A stretch of DNA of 64,000 nucleotides, taken from an uncultured Roseibium sp. (GTDB lineage Bacteria; Pseudomonadota; Alphaproteobacteria; Rhizobiales; Stappiaceae). Under the pieces are notes generated by a model. That model searched no databases, was not told where the DNA came from, and was given only the letters and a program-made list of their open reading frames with translations. The position numbers and the translations under genes were made by a program. Positions 49,764 to 59,525 of the stretch are shown in pieces. Numbering within the stretch: position 1 is the first letter of the stretch; the number at the start of each line of letters is the position of its first letter. The DNA is taken from assembly GCF_947499295.1 (NCBI RefSeq), contig NZ_CANMNP010000001.1, positions 682,001 to 746,000 on the forward strand, in the 5' to 3' direction.

Positions 49764-51188
49764 TTACTGGTTGCTCATCGCCTTCAGTGGCGGCGAGACG
49801 TCATCAGGGATCGGGCAGACATAAGGGTCTTGCTCCAGAGTGTTCTTGTGAGCTTCGATTGCGTTTTGAAGAACCTGGGTGTCTTCAAACAGGTCGATTG
49901 CGGTTCCGGCCATGATCTTTGCCGCTTGCGTCATGCCCTTGTGTGCCGCCGGTGCCTTGCCTTGCGCGGTCAATTGCCAGGTGTGGAAGGGGGTTCCAAC
50001 GGCACAGGTTGCGACACGTGCCTGAACCGTCGGGACCGCCCAACTGACATCGCCGACGTCGGTTGAGCCCTCCCCGCCTTCGCTTTGCCGGTCGAGCGGA
50101 GCAATAAAATCGCAAAGCGACAGATCCGGGTCGACTTCCGCTCCAATCCGGCGGAAGGAGACGGTGATATTGTCCTCGCTGAGTGTCGCACGGATCTTTT
50201 CGGCAAACTCCCGATCGCTGTCGTCGAAGTCCGGTGCACCGAGCCGTTCCATATTGCGTTGCATGGTTTCTTCCAACGGGCGATTGCCGAGGAGGTTCGA
50301 GACACCGCTGACCACACTGGTTTCAACCCGTGTTTCCGTCATGAGCGCAGCGCCTTCGCCGATTTTGCGCACACGCTCTATCAGACCGCGCAGCTCCTTC
50401 AGATTGCGGGCCCGGACAAGCTGGCGCACAGTTGCCTTGGACTGTACGACATTTGGTGCAATGCCTCCGGCGTCCAGATAGGCGTAGTGCACCCTGGCAT
50501 CATCGGGCATGTGCTCGCGCATGTAGTTGACACCGACGTTCATCAGTTCGATCGCATCAAGTGCGCTGCGGCCAAGTTCCGGCGCTCCGGCGGCATGCGC
50601 CGCGCGTCCGTGGAAGGTAAAATCGATCCGGGTGTTGGCGAGAGAGCGCGCTTCGTTGACCGCCGTGAAGGTTGCCGGGTGCCAGGAAATTGCGGCATCC
50701 ACGTCGTCGAAAATGCCTTCACGCACCATGAAGGTCTTGGCGGCACCTCCCTCTTCTGCCGGACAGCCATAGTAGCGCACGCGTCCCTTGAGCCCGCGTT
50801 CGGCAAGGTAGTCCTTGACGGCGGAGGCTGCCAGGAGTGCGGCTGATCCCAATAGATTGTGCCCGCAGCCATGACCCGGACCACCTGCTTGGATCGGCTC
50901 ATGCTCGGCAACCCCTGCGACCTGTCCAAGCTCGGGAAGAGCATCGAATTCCCCAAGAATGGCGATCACCGGACCTTCTTCGCCCGCCTCACCGACAATC
51001 GCGGTCGGTATTCCGGCGACGCCTTCGCTGATCCGGAAGCCTTCCTTTTCAAGCATTTTCTTGTGTTCGACGACCGATTTGAATTCGGTATAGGCGATCT
51101 CAGGAAGGTCGAAAACGCGGTCTGACAGGCCGATATAGTCTTCACGGCGTGCATCCACCAAATCCCAGACCCGATCAGTGTTTTTCAT
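49764..51188 (-). CDS. M20-family amidohydrolase (AbgB-like)
   Basis: 474 residues from ATG 51188 with TTGGAGGAAA upstream. GGPGHGCGHNLLG holds metal ligands; ISWHPATF, HGRAAHAAGAPELGRSALDA (dimerisation domain) and STDVGDVSWAVPT match the aminobenzoyl-glutamate utilisation B subgroup of M20. These zinc enzymes cut amide bonds of acyl- or aroyl-amino acids. It sits beside a peptide importer and three more hydrolase genes, so the substrate is likely imported by that system. Cytoplasmic. Confidence 0.87.
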   Translation of the reverse strand: MKNTDRVWDLVDARREDYIGLSDRVFDLPEIAYTEFKSVVEHKKMLEKEGFRISEGVAGIPTAIVGEAGEEGPVIAILGEFDALPELGQVAGVAEHEPIQAGGPGHGCGHNLLGSAALLAASAVKDYLAERGLKGRVRYYGCPAEEGGAAKTFMVREGIFDDVDAAISWHPATFTAVNEARSLANTRIDFTFHGRAAHAAGAPELGRSALDAIELMNVGVNYMREHMPDDARVHYAYLDAGGIAPNVVQSKATVRQLVRARNLKELRGLIERVRKIGEGAALMTETRVETSVVSGVSNLLGNRPLEETMQRNMERLGAPDFDDSDREFAEKIRATLSEDNITVSFRRIGAEVDPDLSLCDFIAPLDRQSEGGEGSTDVGDVSWAVPTVQARVATCAVGTPFHTWQLTAQGKAPAAHKGMTQAAKIMAGTAIDLFEDTQVLQNAIEAHKNTLEQDPYVCPIPDDVSPPLKAMSNQ

Positions 51189-51358
51189 GTTTTCCTCCAA
51201 GACTTGGCAATAGATCTGTGCCGCCGCAATGACGCGGTCGAGCATCAATTCGATAGGTTCTGTCGTCGCCCGTCTGACCGGCCGAACAATGCGGACGTGT
51301 TCGCTCGCCGTCTTCGGTCAGATGCGGGACAAACGGCCCGGACTTCCGGTATCCGGGA

Positions 51359-52357
51359 TCATGTGTCTTTCCAATAGTGGCAGGCGACCGAGCGCGCGTT
51401 TCCGAAACTCTCAAGACCAGGTTGCGCCTGGCGACAAAGGTCCTTTGCGTGCGGACAGCGAGGGTTGAAATAACATCCGTCCGGCGGCGCCAATGGGGAT
51501 GGAATTTCACCTTCAATCGGAGCGAAGTCGCGTTTGCGCTGATCCAGGCGCGGAGCTTCGGCAAGAAGCGCCCGCGTATAGGGGTGCTTGGGTGCACTGA
51601 AAATGTCTTCCGTTGAAGCGCTTTCCACGATCCGGCCGAGATACATGATGGCAACACGGTCGGCGATATGCTCAACGACGCTAAGGTCGTGACTGATGAA
51701 CAGATAAGTCAGTCCGAACTCTTCGCGCAGATCCATGAAAAGGTTGATCACCTGAGCCTGGATGGAAACATCCAGCGCGGCGATCGCCTCGTCACACACG
51801 AGAAATTTTGGTTTGACTGCAAGCGCCCTGGCGATACCGATGCGCTGTCGCTGCCCGCCGGAAAACTGGTGGGCGTAGCGCTTTTTCAAGGAGGGGTCGA
51901 GCCCCACTTTCCGCATGATATCGTCAACATAGTCAGACGCTTCGGCACGGGAGACAATGCCGTGGACCCGTGGCGCTTCGCCAATGATATCCTCAACGCG
52001 CATTCTCGGGTTCAGGCTGGCAAACGGGTCCTGAAAGATCATCTGAACGGCAAGCGTCGCCGCCCGTTTGTCGGCACTCGACATGGTTGCGACATCGTTG
52101 CCCTGAAAGAGAAGCTGTCCAGCACTTGGTGCGTGAATGCCGGCTACGACACGGCCAAGGGTCGATTTGCCGCAGCCGGATTCCCCGACCAGTCCCAGGA
52201 CCTCTCCTTCACGGATCTCAAGATTGACCTCGTCCACGGCGTGAACGACTTCCTCGTGAATGTCGGCACCGAGTTTTTGCGCGATCTTTCCGGCAACGTC
52301 GAGCCGCTTTGCGAAGCGTTTGGAGACGTCTTTGATCTCTACCAGCGGGGCCGTCAT
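51359..52357 (-). CDS. Peptide ABC transporter ATP-binding protein (DppF/OppF type)
   Basis: 332 residues: Walker [19 protein letters not shown] signature [15 protein letters not shown], Walker [14 protein letters not shown], and the C-terminal oligopeptide-transport extension with [15 protein letters not shown]. It pairs with the DppD-like ATPase, overlapping it by 4 bp. The last gene of the importer operon. Confidence 0.93.
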   Translation of the reverse strand: MTAPLVEIKDVSKRFAKRLDVAGKIAQKLGADIHEEVVHAVDEVNLEIREGEVLGLVGESGCGKSTLGRVVAGIHAPSAGQLLFQGNDVATMSSADKRAATLAVQMIFQDPFASLNPRMRVEDIIGEAPRVHGIVSRAEASDYVDDIMRKVGLDPSLKKRYAHQFSGGQRQRIGIARALAVKPKFLVCDEAIAALDVSIQAQVINLFMDLREEFGLTYLFISHDLSVVEHIADRVAIMYLGRIVESASTEDIFSAPKHPYTRALLAEAPRLDQRKRDFAPIEGEIPSPLAPPDGCYFNPRCPHAKDLCRQAQPGLESFGNARSVACHYWKDT

Positions 52358-53328
52358 TCTGCGGCTACCTGTGACTGGGGATGGTAACAGCGCAGCTCAC
52401 GGCTTGCCACCTGCTCTACCGGAGGCGGCACCTGACAGGCTTCGCTGGCGAACCCGCAACGGGGTGAAAAGGCGCATCCTTTTGGAAGCGCCAGCATATT
52501 CGGGGTCATACCCTCGATCTGGAACAAGCGTTCCCCCCGGTTGTTCGCAGTTGGGACCGATCCAAGCAAGCCAACCGTATAGGGGTGAAGCGGCCGGTCG
52601 ATAACGTCGTCAGTCTCTCCCTGCTCGACAATCTTGCCGGCATACATGACCGAAATCCTGTCGGCGAGACCGGCCACAACCGCAAGGTCGTGCGTAATCC
52701 AGATCATTGCCGTCCCGGTTTGTTTCGTCAGTTTCTGGGCCTCATAGATAATCTGTGCCTGAATGGTCACGTCGAGTGCTGTGGTCGGTTCATCGGCGAT
52801 GATCAGATCCGGCTTGTTCAAGAAGGCAATGGCGATAGACACACGTTGGCGCATGCCGCCTGACAGTTGATGCGGATAGGCCCGGAGACGCTCCTCCGGC
52901 GAGGGAATACCGACCAGTCCCAGCGCGTCGCGGCAACGTTCCCAGGCTTGCCTTTTCGGCATAGCTTCATGCGCCAGGATCGCTTCCATCATTTGCGTAT
53001 CGATGCGCAGTACCGGGTTGAGCGTCATCATCGGATCCTGAAAGATCATCGAAATCCGATTCCCGCGTATGGATTTGAGTGTTTCCTCGGGAGCCCCGGC
53101 AATGTCGTCGCCATTGAACCTGATGGCGCCTTCGACGATCCGGCCAGGCTGGTCAATCAGGCCGATGATGGAAAAACCTGTAATCGATTTGCCAGAGCCC
53201 GATTCGCCAACGAGCCCCATGACCTCGCCTTTGTTCACCGAAAAATCGACCCCATCGACGGCCTTGACGACACCGGCATGGGTGAAGAAATGCGTCTTTA
53301 GACCGCTCACTTCCAGGACAGCAGTCAT
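52354..53328 (-). CDS. Peptide ABC transporter ATP-binding protein (DppD/OppD type)
   Basis: 324 residues from ATG 53328, which overlaps the permease stop (ATGA). Walker [15 protein letters not shown], signature [14 protein letters not shown], Walker [13 protein letters not shown], and the Cys-rich oligopeptide C-terminal segment ([15 protein letters not shown]). The longer frame to 53430 lies within the permease gene and is rejected. Confidence 0.93.
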   Translation of the reverse strand: MTAVLEVSGLKTHFFTHAGVVKAVDGVDFSVNKGEVMGLVGESGSGKSITGFSIIGLIDQPGRIVEGAIRFNGDDIAGAPEETLKSIRGNRISMIFQDPMMTLNPVLRIDTQMMEAILAHEAMPKRQAWERCRDALGLVGIPSPEERLRAYPHQLSGGMRQRVSIAIAFLNKPDLIIADEPTTALDVTIQAQIIYEAQKLTKQTGTAMIWITHDLAVVAGLADRISVMYAGKIVEQGETDDVIDRPLHPYTVGLLGSVPTANNRGERLFQIEGMTPNMLALPKGCAFSPRCGFASEACQVPPPVEQVASRELRCYHPQSQVAAE

Positions 53329-54242
53329 TTCTTCATCCTCGGATTGAGAACGTCGCGCAACTGGTCGCCGACAAGGTTGATCGATGCAACGGTTAAAAGC
53401 AGTGCGATGCCGGGAAAGACTGAAATCCAATACCGACCCGACAGCATGTACTCAAAGCCATTGGCGATCAGAACGCCAAGCGATGGCTCGGTTTGCGGCA
53501 GTCCAACGCCAAGGAAAGACAGGGTGGCTTCAAGAGATACGGCATGCGCGGTCTGCACCGTGCCAACCACGATCAGCGGAGCAAGGCAATTGGGCAATAT
53601 GTGCCTGAAAACAACGCGCACCCTGGAAAGGCCAAGGCATTGCGCCGCTTCCACATATTCCTTGCCGCGTTCCACCAGTGCTGTCGCACGGACGGTCCGG
53701 GCATAATAGGCCCATTGTGCAACCACGAGCGCGAGGATGATCTTGTCGACGCCTTTGCCGAGCGCGGCAACCAGCATCAGGGCAACAAGGGACGCGGGGA
53801 AGGACAGTTGCAAATCCACCACCCTCATGATGACCGCTTCCGTCCGGCCACCTGAATAGGCCGCAATCAGTCCAACGACCATGCCAATGAAAAGAGCGAT
53901 AACGCCTGAAGCCAAACCAACCGAGATCGAGATCCGCAAGCCGTAAAGGATCGCCGAATAGAGATCTCTTCCCGCGCCATCCGACCCAAGCCACATGGTA
54001 TAACCGGCAAAGGCTTCAGACCCTGGCGGCAATCGGCCGTCCATGACATCGACCTGCCCCAGGTCATAGGGGTTTTGAGGTGTTATCCAGGGCGCCAGCA
54101 CCGCAAGCAGAATAATGACCATCAGGACTACGAACGCCGTAGCCGCAATGCGGCTTTCGAAGAACTCGGCCCTGAACCGCTGAAACGGCGTTTCGACTTT
54201 GGCCGCAACCTGTCCTGAAGTCTGGATCGTTGTATCGGTCAT
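53325..54242 (-). CDS. Peptide ABC transporter permease (DppC type)
   Basis: 305 residues with six TM helices; an N-terminal OppC segment (FESRIAATAFVVLMVIILLA) and the EAA loop YVEAAQCLGLSRVRVVFRHI. It forms the inner-membrane channel with the DppB-type permease, with which it overlaps by 4 bp. Confidence 0.93.
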   Translation of the reverse strand: MTDTTIQTSGQVAAKVETPFQRFRAEFFESRIAATAFVVLMVIILLAVLAPWITPQNPYDLGQVDVMDGRLPPGSEAFAGYTMWLGSDGAGRDLYSAILYGLRISISVGLASGVIALFIGMVVGLIAAYSGGRTEAVIMRVVDLQLSFPASLVALMLVAALGKGVDKIILALVVAQWAYYARTVRATALVERGKEYVEAAQCLGLSRVRVVFRHILPNCLAPLIVVGTVQTAHAVSLEATLSFLGVGLPQTEPSLGVLIANGFEYMLSGRYWISVFPGIALLLTVASINLVGDQLRDVLNPRMKK

Positions 54243-55216
54243 GCACCCTGATCCTGTAGGCGGACCCTCGGGTCCAGAATGGAATAGAGAATGTCGACGA
54301 CCAGATTGATCAAGACAAAGAACAGAACCATGATCATCAAATAGGCCACGACCACAGGGCGATCGAGCTGCAGGATTGCGTCAATCAGCAACTTGCCCAT
54401 GCCTGGCCAGGCGAAAATCGTCTCCGTCACAACCGAGAACCCGATCAGACTGCCGAATTCCAGCCCCATCACGGTCACCACCGGGATCATGATGTTTTTC
54501 ATGACATGCACAAAAATAATGCGACTGGTCGAAACGCCCTTGGCGCGGGCATATTTGACGTAGTCCTGGCCCATCGCCTCGCGGACCCCGGCGCGCGTCA
54601 GCCGAATTGCCAGGGAAATCTTCAGGAGCGACAGATTGAGAGCCGGCAGGAAGATGTGCCGGATCCCGTCCCATGTGGCCAGGCTCGTCTGAATTCCGAA
54701 GATTGATGCCGTGTCACCGCGGCCCGTTGATGGCAGCCATCCAAGTTCGACCGCAAACAAGAGTATGAGCATCAGACCAACCCAGAAGGTCGGTAGGGAA
54801 AAGCCGAGAATGGACCCGGCCATGACGCCTTTTGACACCGGGTTGTCCGGATAGAGCCCGGAGAAAAGTCCCAACGGAATGCCGATTACGATGGATAGAA
54901 ACAGCGCACTGAATGCCAGTTCCAACGTTGCCGGCATGTGATGAAGGATCAGTTTCAGGGCTGGCTCACCGAAGACGAATGAGTCTCCGAGATTGCCCTG
55001 AGCTGCGCCTTTCAGAAATAGGAAGTATTGCTCCCAAATAGGGCGGTCGAGCCCCAATCGGCGAATTGCCGCTTCAATGTCTGCCTGATCTGCATCGGGA
55101 CTGACGAACATATAGACCGGGTCGCCGACGATATTCACGCCGAAAAAAACGATGACGGACATGAGAAAGACGACAAAGAACGCCTGCATCAACCGACGGA
55201 TGACGAAAACAGTCAT
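54239..55216 (-). CDS. Peptide ABC transporter permease (DppB type)
   Basis: 325 residues, six TM helices. FVIRRLMQAFFVVFLMSVIV start, EAA loop YVKYARAKGVSTSRIIFVHV, and the usual C-terminal ILDPRVR ending of DppB. Follows the binding-protein gene after a strong hairpin (55242-55267). Confidence 0.93.
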   Translation of the reverse strand: MTVFVIRRLMQAFFVVFLMSVIVFFGVNIVGDPVYMFVSPDADQADIEAAIRRLGLDRPIWEQYFLFLKGAAQGNLGDSFVFGEPALKLILHHMPATLELAFSALFLSIVIGIPLGLFSGLYPDNPVSKGVMAGSILGFSLPTFWVGLMLILLFAVELGWLPSTGRGDTASIFGIQTSLATWDGIRHIFLPALNLSLLKISLAIRLTRAGVREAMGQDYVKYARAKGVSTSRIIFVHVMKNIMIPVVTVMGLEFGSLIGFSVVTETIFAWPGMGKLLIDAILQLDRPVVVAYLMIMVLFFVLINLVVDILYSILDPRVRLQDQGA

Positions 55217-55241
55217 GGGGGATTCCCGACTTTAGGAAGGC

Positions 55242-55267
55242 CCGGGCCGCCATTGGCGGCGGCCCGG
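55242..55267 (-). promoter_or_regulatory. Strong hairpin between binding-protein and permease genes
   Basis: CCGGGCCGCC 55242-55251 pairs with GGCGGCCCGG 55258-55267 (10 bp, 6-nt loop) just after the binding-protein stop. There is no T run, so it is more likely an mRNA-stabilising or attenuating hairpin that keeps binding protein in excess over permease. Confidence 0.6.
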
Positions 55268-55276
55268 AAGGATTGA

Positions 55277-56860
55277 CTATTCCTTCACGACACCCGTTGC
55301 GAGGGTGTATTCGTCGGTCCGCGGAATGTACTTCAAGCCCTTCTTGGCTGCCCAGGTATTGACCTGGAAGTGCGTCGGGATGATAGCGACATCCTCAATG
55401 GCCATTTCGGTGGATTTGGCCAACAGGTCCTGACGCTTCTCGTCGTCCACGGTGCTCAGAGCTTCCTCGATCAGCGCATCGATCTCCGCATTGGAATGCC
55501 GTCCGCGATTTGAAGAACCGAAACCCTTGTCCTTGTCGTAGGTGTGGATGAGTGACTTCAGAGGTGAAGACGCTTCGCCCGATCCTGCACCCCATCCGAC
55601 GAGAATGAAGCTGAACTCAGGCAGTCCGTCCGGGCTGCCACGAGAAGCACGCCCGAAGTACACGGAACGCGGCATTGTCTCGACTGCTGTCTTGATGCCG
55701 ATTCTTGTCAGCATCTGGCCAATTGCCTCGGCGATCTTGGCATCGTTGATGTAGCGATCATTCGGGCCATGAATGGTCATCTGAAAACCGTCGCCATAAC
55801 CGGCTTCTGCCAGCAAAGCCTTTGCCCCTTCCGGGTCATAGGCAACAGGTTGCAGTTTGTCAGAGACACCGAAAAAGCCTTCCGGCAGCAGCTGTCCAGC
55901 AGGCAGCGCCACACCTTCCATCACGCGTTCCACGATAGCGTCACGGTTGATGGCCTTCGAGATTGCCAGCCGAACGCGCTGATCCATGAGCGGGTTCTTG
56001 ATAGCGCCGCCATCATTGCTCTTCACAAAGGGAGAATCTTCGCGGAACTGATCCATATGCAGGTAGATAACGCGGTTTGAAACGCCCTGGCTCAGCTGAA
56101 TGTCGTCTTTTGACTCAAGCGTTTTGATGTCCGTTGTCGGAACGCCCGCGATCATGTCCACGTCCCCGGCCAACAACGCCGCGACACGGCTCGGCCCGGA
56201 CTTGATCGGACGGAATTCCACTTCGCTCCACACAGGAGCATCGCCCCAATAGTCGTCATTGCGAACGAGCGTGATGCTCTCACCGGGCTTATAGTTCGAG
56301 AACTTGAAAGGACCCGTTCCGACCGCTGCGGTACCAGCGTTGAAATCTTCCGTTGCGGCCCCGCATCCGGCGCTGTCGGAAATGACCGGAATGGTCGAAA
56401 TATCGTTTGCCATCAGCGGGTAAGGCGCTTCAGTGACGGCATGCACCGTGTAATCGTCAATCTTCTTGAAGGTCTTGCCTTTCAAGTAGGTCCCATAACC
56501 GGATGGCGAGTTCGGCACATCCGGTGCTCGTTCCATGGTGCAAATGACATCGTCAGCGTTGAAGTCGCTGCCGTCGTGGAACTTGACGCCTTCGCGCAGT
56601 TTGAATTCCCAGGTCAGATCGTCAATCGGTTTCCAGGAGACGGCGAGGCCCGGAGAAAGGCGTTGCTTCTCGTCCTGTGCGATCAGGCGATCGAACAGGT
56701 GAACCGACATTGCGTTGTTCGGTCCCAGATTATGAAAATGAGGATCCATCGACGTTGGTTCGGACGCCAGGCCAATAGTGAGCTTCTCTGCAAAAGCCGC
56801 TCCGGTAAACAACGCCAGAGCGCTTACTGTAGCCGCTGCTGCGGCTGTAAGTTTTATCAT
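55277..56860 (-). CDS. Peptide ABC transporter substrate-binding protein (family 5)
   Basis: 527 residues with signal peptide (KLTAAAAATVSALALFTGAA, cut after FAE). TIGLASEPTSMDPHFHNLGP is the start of SBP family 5; VKFHDGSDFNADDVI and LAISKAINRDAIVERVMEG are family blocks. It binds peptides or similar ligands in the periplasm. GAGGGAG precedes the ATG. Divergent from the LysR gene 57032. Confidence 0.92.
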   Translation of the reverse strand: MIKLTAAAAATVSALALFTGAAFAEKLTIGLASEPTSMDPHFHNLGPNNAMSVHLFDRLIAQDEKQRLSPGLAVSWKPIDDLTWEFKLREGVKFHDGSDFNADDVICTMERAPDVPNSPSGYGTYLKGKTFKKIDDYTVHAVTEAPYPLMANDISTIPVISDSAGCGAATEDFNAGTAAVGTGPFKFSNYKPGESITLVRNDDYWGDAPVWSEVEFRPIKSGPSRVAALLAGDVDMIAGVPTTDIKTLESKDDIQLSQGVSNRVIYLHMDQFREDSPFVKSNDGGAIKNPLMDQRVRLAISKAINRDAIVERVMEGVALPAGQLLPEGFFGVSDKLQPVAYDPEGAKALLAEAGYGDGFQMTIHGPNDRYINDAKIAEAIGQMLTRIGIKTAVETMPRSVYFGRASRGSPDGLPEFSFILVGWGAGSGEASSPLKSLIHTYDKDKGFGSSNRGRHSNAEIDALIEEALSTVDDEKRQDLLAKSTEMAIEDVAIIPTHFQVNTWAAKKGLKYIPRTDEYTLATGVVKE

Positions 56861-56965
56861 GACTGTGTAACTCCCTCGGAAGGTGCGGTGTCCTTTTCCG
56901 GACTTTTTGCCGCACGATGAAAAGGATGTTAGCTTGCAGAAAATTCATTGCCAACAGTAAAGTTA

Positions 56966-56979
56966 ATGCATTTTTGCAT
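56966..56979. promoter_or_regulatory. LysR-type operator candidate
   Basis: ATGCA-TTTT-TGCAT palindrome in the 171-bp region between the binding-protein gene and the LysR gene; spacing fits the T-N11-A type site. Confidence 0.45.
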
Positions 56980-57031
56980 AGGCCAATTCAACATAACCAA
57001 CCGCCCTCTTCACGCTGGAAGCACCACTTAC

Positions 57032-57943
57032 ATGGCAGAACACCGCCACAGACTGCGAGAAATGGAAGCGCTCAGAGCACTGGTGACGACTGGGACAACC
57101 ATCGGAGCCGCACGACGACTTGGTGTGTCGCAGTCTTCCATAAGCCGGGCACTGGGGCAGCTGGAACAGCGCGTTGGACGCAATCTCTTTTTGCGCAGCT
57201 CCGGCAAGATCGAACCGACGGCTGCTGCACTCAGGCTGAATGAACAGCTCGATCCACTCTTTGAAACACTCGCCCAGATCGAAGGAGCAGAATGGGCGGC
57301 GGCAGACGAAGAGCCCTTGCGCCTTATCGTGCCGCCCACCCTGGCGCATAATTTTGTCATCAAGCAGGTTGCGGCCTTTTTAAAGCAGAACCCGGGCAAG
57401 AGCCTTCAACTGGATATTCAGGCGACAGATGTGCTTGTCTCCGGCATCCTGGACCTACGTTATGACCTTGGCCTGACCAGCGCCATGATCCAGCGTTCCG
57501 GCGTCACGCTGGTGCCCTGGCGGCGGTCGCAGGTGGTGTGCGCCATGCCGACCGGCCATCCACTAGAGCAGAAAGAGATCATCACACCGTCCGACCTTGA
57601 AGATGTTGAACTCATCGAGTTCTTACGGCGGCTTGGAACACGGGCAATCACCGAACAGGTCTTCGCCCGGGCAGGCGTTCGCCCGCGCACCGTTGCTGAA
57701 ACCGCAACAAACATGGCAGCGCTTGAGCTGGTTCGGGAAGGTCTTGGCGTCACGCTGCTCAATCCCTTTCCGGTATTGTCCGGGGGAATGGCGGATATCA
57801 CGGTCAGGCCGTTCGACGCGCCGATCACCTACAACACCAGCTTCGTCTTGCCGACCGGTCGGCAGCCTTCCGAACTCGCGCAGCAATTCATGGAGTACGT
57901 CAAGGTCACCACTCCGGCGGACGAATACTCGGAGATCGTTTAG
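57032..57943 (+). CDS. LysR-family transcriptional regulator
   Basis: 303 residues from ATG 57032. HTH LREMEALRALVTTGTTIGAA, then RLGVSQSSISRALGQLEQRV; the co-inducer domain follows. It is divergent from the peptide importer and its stop overlaps the MlrC-like gene by 4 bp in convergent orientation. It likely controls the importer and the surrounding hydrolases in response to a substrate or product. Confidence 0.9.
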   Translation: MAEHRHRLREMEALRALVTTGTTIGAARRLGVSQSSISRALGQLEQRVGRNLFLRSSGKIEPTAAALRLNEQLDPLFETLAQIEGAEWAAADEEPLRLIVPPTLAHNFVIKQVAAFLKQNPGKSLQLDIQATDVLVSGILDLRYDLGLTSAMIQRSGVTLVPWRRSQVVCAMPTGHPLEQKEIITPSDLEDVELIEFLRRLGTRAITEQVFARAGVRPRTVAETATNMAALELVREGLGVTLLNPFPVLSGGMADITVRPFDAPITYNTSFVLPTGRQPSELAQQFMEYVKVTTPADEYSEIV

Positions 57944-59478
57944 TTTTGGCCGGCATTCTCCCAATTTGTGTCAGGGTCCAATGGGAAACTCGGACGTGGA
58001 AGAAACTCAAAGGGCCAGCGCTCAAGCACCGGGCTGGTCAGGCCAGCGGTGTCGATTTCGAAAACCTGATCGGGCGCGAACCACTTCGCAAATCCGGCAC
58101 GGAAATGTCCTCGGGACTTGACCACCACGCATTTGGCACTGCCGACGTCCAGCCCAAGCATATGGAAGAACACCGGGTCCGCCGTCTGTGTACGATCGGA
58201 AATGACAACAACGCGGACCCCGCCGAGATCGAGAGCTGCACAGGGCCCGAGATGAAGTCGGCGGCCCTTGGTCATGCCGCGTTCCCCCACAACACTGCCG
58301 TCATGCAAGGCAAGTACCTTGGCCGAAGCATCGAACGGCCTGTCCCATTTCTCCCAAACCTCAGCGCCCGCGCTGCGGTTGAACTTCGCAGTAAAACTGG
58401 CACCAACGCCAACCTCATGAGCTTCACGGGCAAGGTCAGGATCGAAAAACGAACCATAAAGAACGCGATCGGCACCGCTTTCCTTGAGCGCTGCAAGAAG
58501 CTCAGTCGTACGCCCCGATCCACCGCCCCCTGGATTGTCGCCGGCGTCGGAAAAGATCACCGGCAGTTTTCCAGGATTGAGCGCAAGCGCAACAGCCTGT
58601 TGTACCGAAGTCAGAGTGCGCGAGAAGCTTTCTCGTTGGTTCCAGGCGCGTTGCGCAATTTCCAGAGCCAGATCATCTGCGAGCTTCTGGTCCTCGCGCG
58701 CTGTCACGACCACGCTCAAGCCGTTGTCCGGCGTGTCGGAAAATACAAAATTGCCGAACACCGAGACATTGATAATCGCACTGCCCAGCTCTGCCTGTCT
58801 TTGCTGCCCGAAATTGATCAACTCACCGTAAGGAGCCTCGGCACTCAAGAGGGTTACGGAGGCCGGAACGATCGGTGGTTTCTGAAGCGCTATTTTCGGC
58901 CTGCTTCCGCTTGCAAGGCAGCGCCGCAACGAGAAGGCCGCTTCTTCTCCGCGTTCTATCATGTCGACATGCGGATTGGTCCGGTATCCAACGATCAGGT
59001 CGCAAGCATTCGCCATCCTTTGCGAAATGTTTGCGTGAAGATCGAGCGTGCTCACAATAATCGGTTCTTGACCGACGGACGAGCGGACACGCTCCATCAA
59101 TTCGCCGTCCGGGTCATGAAGATGTTCGGCGACCATGGCACCGTGATTGCAAATGTAGACTGCATCAACAGGACCCGCCGCCGTCAATTGAGCGATTACA
59201 CTGTCGGCGATCTTCTCAAACACCGCCCGTTCAACGGGTCCCGCCGGGTGACTGGCTGCGAGCGTACAGGGCACGGGTTGCCAGGGTCCCGTCGCATCCA
59301 TGGCGCGGACGAATGCAGCGAATTCGGCAGCAAGCGCAGGTGTTTCCAACCGGGATTCTTCGAGCAGTCGTTCGCCATCCAGCCATGTCAGCGAACGAAA
59401 GTCGTCTTCCGTGGCGGGGCGCGAGAAGCGGTTCGATTCCAAAATCATACCCAGCAAAGCAACCTTGGGTGTATGCAC
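57940..59478 (-). CDS. M81-family metallopeptidase (MlrC-like)
   Basis: 512 residues: VALLGMILESNRFSRPATED start, YICNHGAMVAE and VSTLDLHANIS with metal ligands, GYRTNPHVDMIERG, and FSDAGDNPGGGGSG, all family blocks of MlrC/M81. In sphingomonads MlrC finishes degradation of microcystin peptides; in most bacteria the substrate is unknown. Cytoplasmic. It is convergent with LysR and divergent from the M14 gene. Supports a peptide-catabolism role for the locus. Confidence 0.88.
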   Translation of the reverse strand: MHTPKVALLGMILESNRFSRPATEDDFRSLTWLDGERLLEESRLETPALAAEFAAFVRAMDATGPWQPVPCTLAASHPAGPVERAVFEKIADSVIAQLTAAGPVDAVYICNHGAMVAEHLHDPDGELMERVRSSVGQEPIIVSTLDLHANISQRMANACDLIVGYRTNPHVDMIERGEEAAFSLRRCLASGSRPKIALQKPPIVPASVTLLSAEAPYGELINFGQQRQAELGSAIINVSVFGNFVFSDTPDNGLSVVVTAREDQKLADDLALEIAQRAWNQRESFSRTLTSVQQAVALALNPGKLPVIFSDAGDNPGGGGSGRTTELLAALKESGADRVLYGSFFDPDLAREAHEVGVGASFTAKFNRSAGAEVWEKWDRPFDASAKVLALHDGSVVGERGMTKGRRLHLGPCAALDLGGVRVVVISDRTQTADPVFFHMLGLDVGSAKCVVVKSRGHFRAGFAKWFAPDQVFEIDTAGLTSPVLERWPFEFLPRPSFPLDPDTNWENAGQN

Positions 59479-59525
59479 CAGCGTCTCTCCCTAATCTGGT
59501 TTCAATGAAAAAGGAGCACGTTCCA

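Noticed and set aside
57946-59508. 520-codon rightward frame
   Set aside because: Complete antisense shadow of the MlrC-like gene, which has clear family motifs on the minus strand.
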